Shown one piece after another: positions 11,773 to 13,677 of a stretch of DNA of 13,677 nt (its first letter is position 1; each line of letters begins with the position of its first letter). This DNA comes from JALORV01 sp035429805 (GTDB lineage Bacteria; Pseudomonadota; Gammaproteobacteria; Burkholderiales; Burkholderiaceae_F). Location of the stretch: the NCBI GenBank assembly GCA_035429805.1, contig DAOMFL010000090.1:1-13677 (forward strand). Direction: 5' to 3'. The notes under the pieces are model-generated. The model searched no databases, was not told the DNA's origin, and saw only the letters and a program-made list of their open reading frames with translations. The translations under genes were made by a program, and so were the position numbers.

Positions 11773-13677
11773 ACATTAGATTCGGCGGCCGCGTCGCCGG
11801 GTGGCTCGCTGCTGCGCTGGCCGCCACGATGCTCGCCGGGTGCGCCGCCGAGCAGGCGCATCGGCGGGGCATGCAGCTGGTCGCGGATGGTCAACGGCAG
11901 GAAGGCATTGCGGAGCTGCAGAAGGCAGTCAAGCTGGAGCCGAACAACGCGCTCTACCGCCTCGACTACCGCAACCAGCTGACGATCGATGTCTCGGCGG
12001 CCGTCACCCGGGCCGAGCTGGCACAGGGCGCAGGCGACATCCCGGCAGCACGTGCGGCCTATGCCGATGCACTGAAGATCGACCCGACCAACGAAAGCGT
12101 GCGCCGCGCGATTGCGCTGCTCGACATGGAACAACGCATGCGCGCGATCGTGGCCGAGGCCGAGAAGATGGCTGAAGCCGGTCACCTCGAGGCGGCTCGC
12201 GACATGCTGCGCAGCGCACTGGCCGACAACCCCGCCAGCGCGACCATCAGCCGCGCGCTGGTGCAGATGCAGGCACGCATCGACAAGGCCGAAGAACTCA
12301 GGCAGGCGAAGTCCGCCGCGGCCTCGGTGATGAAGCGCCCGGTCACGCTGCAGTTCCGCGACGCCAATCTGCGCATGGTGTTCGAGGCGCTGTCGCGGAC
12401 GACGGGCCTGAACGTGATTCTCGACCGCGACGTCCGCGCCGACCTGAAGACCACGATCTTCGTGCGCGATGCGTCGGTCGACGACACGGTCAGCCTGATC
12501 CTGCTGCAGAACCAGCTCGAAAAGAAGGTGCTGAACGCGAACACGCTCTTCATCTATCCGGCGACCGCGGCGAAGCAGAAGGAATACCAGGACCTCAAGG
12601 TCCGCACGTTCCAGCTTTCGAACGCCGACGGCAAACACGTGCAGAACGTCCTGAAGTCCGTGCTCAAGGTCAAGGACATCGCGCTCGACGAGCGCACCAA
12701 CACGCTGGTGATACGCGACACGCCGGCGGCCATCGCCGTCGCCGAGAAGGTCGTGCTCGCCTCCGACCTCGCCGACGCCGAAGTGATGATGGAAGTGCAG
12801 CTGCTGGAGGTCACGCGCGAACGTCTGACGAACCTCGGGGTGCAGTGGCCCAACAAAGTCGTCATCTCGACGCCGCCGGACAAGCTGACGCTGAGCGACC
12901 TCAGGAACCTCTCGACCGGCGATCTGCGGATCACTCCGCTCGCGGTCGGCATCAACCTGCAGCTGGAGGACTCGGACGCCAACCTGCTTGCAAGCCCGCG
13001 CATCCGCGCACGCGACCGCGAGAAGGCGCGCATCCTGATCGGCGACAAGGTGCCGGTGATCACCAACACCGTGACGCCGGTGGCCTCCGGCTCGTCGGTC
13101 GTGACCGGACAGGTGCAGTACCTGGACGTCGGCATCAAGCTCGAAGTCGAGCCGCGCGTGTACCTGGAAGGCGACATCGGCATCAAGCTGAACCTCGAGG
13201 TCAGCAACATCGTCAAGCAGATCGGCGACGGCAGCGCCAACAGCACGCTCGCCTACCAGATCGGCACCCGCAGCGCATCGACGACGCTGCGGCTGCGGGA
13301 CGGGGAAACGCAGATCCTCGGCGGACTGATCAGCGACTTCGATCGCTCGACGGCGTCGAAGGTGCCGGGACTCTGGCACCTGCCGGTCCTGGGGCGCATC
13401 TTCCGCAACGACAACGGCACCAATACCAAGTCGGAAATCGTGTTGTCGATCACGCCGCGCATCGTGCGCGGACCCGGAGTCGCCGAGGGACGCTACCGCG
13501 ACGTTTACTCAGGCACCGACGCCTCGGTGCGCGAAGCGCCGCTGCGGCTCGATCCGGTGGGCGCTGCGGGCGGTGTGATCCCGGGCACGCCGATGCCGGT
13601 CGCAGTACCGGCACCGGCCCCGCGCACGACCGCGCCGGCGGCGGCGACACGTGCCGCCGAGCCACGTCCCGCGGCCG
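11769..13677 (+). CDS. gspD: TPR-containing secretin lipoprotein GspD, 3' end beyond the window
   Basis: 636 codons are visible and the frame is still open at the right edge. A lipoprotein signal ends in LAGC with C25 as the lipid-modified residue, so it should be self-anchored in the outer membrane or use a pilotin-free route. Three TPR-like helix pairs follow (about 28-61, 77-110 and 127-160), then an STN/N0-type domain (192-265; VTLQFRDANLRMVFEAL), a secretin N domain (273-332) and the secretin core with the signature VPGLWHLPVLGRIFR (532-546) and EIVLSITPRIV. The visible tail is Pro/Ala-rich and of unclear role. The secretin forms the outer-membrane channel for folded substrates. Fused TPRs are not found in classical GspD. 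The start overlaps the preceding stop by ATGA. Confidence 0.95.
   Translation, partial: MNIRFGGRVAGWLAAALAATMLAGCAAEQAHRRGMQLVADGQRQEGIAELQKAVKLEPNNALYRLDYRNQLTIDVSAAVTRAELAQGAGDIPAARAAYADALKIDPTNESVRRAIALLDMEQRMRAIVAEAEKMAEAGHLEAARDMLRSALADNPASATISRALVQMQARIDKAEELRQAKSAAASVMKRPVTLQFRDANLRMVFEALSRTTGLNVILDRDVRADLKTTIFVRDASVDDTVSLILLQNQLEKKVLNANTLFIYPATAAKQKEYQDLKVRTFQLSNADGKHVQNVLKSVLKVKDIALDERTNTLVIRDTPAAIAVAEKVVLASDLADAEVMMEVQLLEVTRERLTNLGVQWPNKVVISTPPDKLTLSDLRNLSTGDLRITPLAVGINLQLEDSDANLLASPRIRARDREKARILIGDKVPVITNTVTPVASGSSVVTGQVQYLDVGIKLEVEPRVYLEGDIGIKLNLEVSNIVKQIGDGSANSTLAYQIGTRSASTTLRLRDGETQILGGLISDFDRSTASKVPGLWHLPVLGRIFRNDNGTNTKSEIVLSITPRIVRGPGVAEGRYRDVYSGTDASVREAPLRLDPVGAAGGVIPGTPMPVAVPAPAPRTTAPAAATRAAEPRPAA

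Noticed and set aside
11718..13379. A 553-codon minus-strand open frame opposite gspD
   Set aside because: Low-complexity Arg/Val/Asp/Leu composition; the plus strand carries the lipobox and secretin signature.

Overview
This window is high-GC proteobacterial DNA, probably beta- or gammaproteobacterial. The inner-membrane sensor kinase of the QseC/TctE type, the SCO-family copper protein and the type II secretion (T2SS)-like genes all fit that, but nothing here fixes the genus. It is draft sequence: two runs of exactly 100 N (5998-6097 and 9975-10074) are each flanked by a perfect 55-bp direct repeat. These look like assembly joins. Removing one repeat copy plus the Ns restores one intact gene at each place.

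Left part, minus strand (1-2333): an apparent two-gene unit, read right to left. It has a SCO1/SenC-type copper chaperone or thiol protein (1719-2333), then a secreted multicopper oxidase (1-1613) that runs off the left edge. Its copper ligands lie in the first visible cupredoxin domain.

Middle, plus strand (2334-5333): a 402-bp divergent intergenic region holds a perfect 14-bp palindrome, a bulged stem-loop and AGTAGGG boxes. A LuxR/NarL-type response regulator follows (2736-3374), then a 35-codon candidate upstream ORF (3614-3721) whose stop overlaps the start of a membrane histidine kinase (3721-5145). A 188-bp leader full of inverted repeats precedes the secretion genes. The decamer AGTAGGGGAT, or a close variant, recurs before the regulator, before the kinase and at the end of the kinase gene ahead of gspG, so one regulator may act on all three units.

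Right part, plus strand (5334-13677): a tightly packed operon, gspG - gspF - gspE - PilM/GspL-like - PilN/GspL-like - PilO/GspM-like - PilP/GspC-like - gspD (open at the right edge), with ATGA or longer overlaps at most junctions. It encodes an atypical T2SS. There is a single major pseudopilin, GspL is split into PilM-like and PilN-like proteins as in type IV/MSHA pili, and the secretin is a lipoprotein with an N-terminal TPR region. No minor pseudopilins or prepilin peptidase lie in the window.

Taken together, the likely story is a copper enzyme, its copper-handling partner, a dedicated secretion machine and a two-component regulator side by side. This resembles, from memory, the Geobacter case in which an atypical T2SS pseudopilin (OxpG) is needed to export a multicopper protein (OmpB). 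That functional link is inference. Genes, domains, overlaps and repeats are read directly from the sequence.
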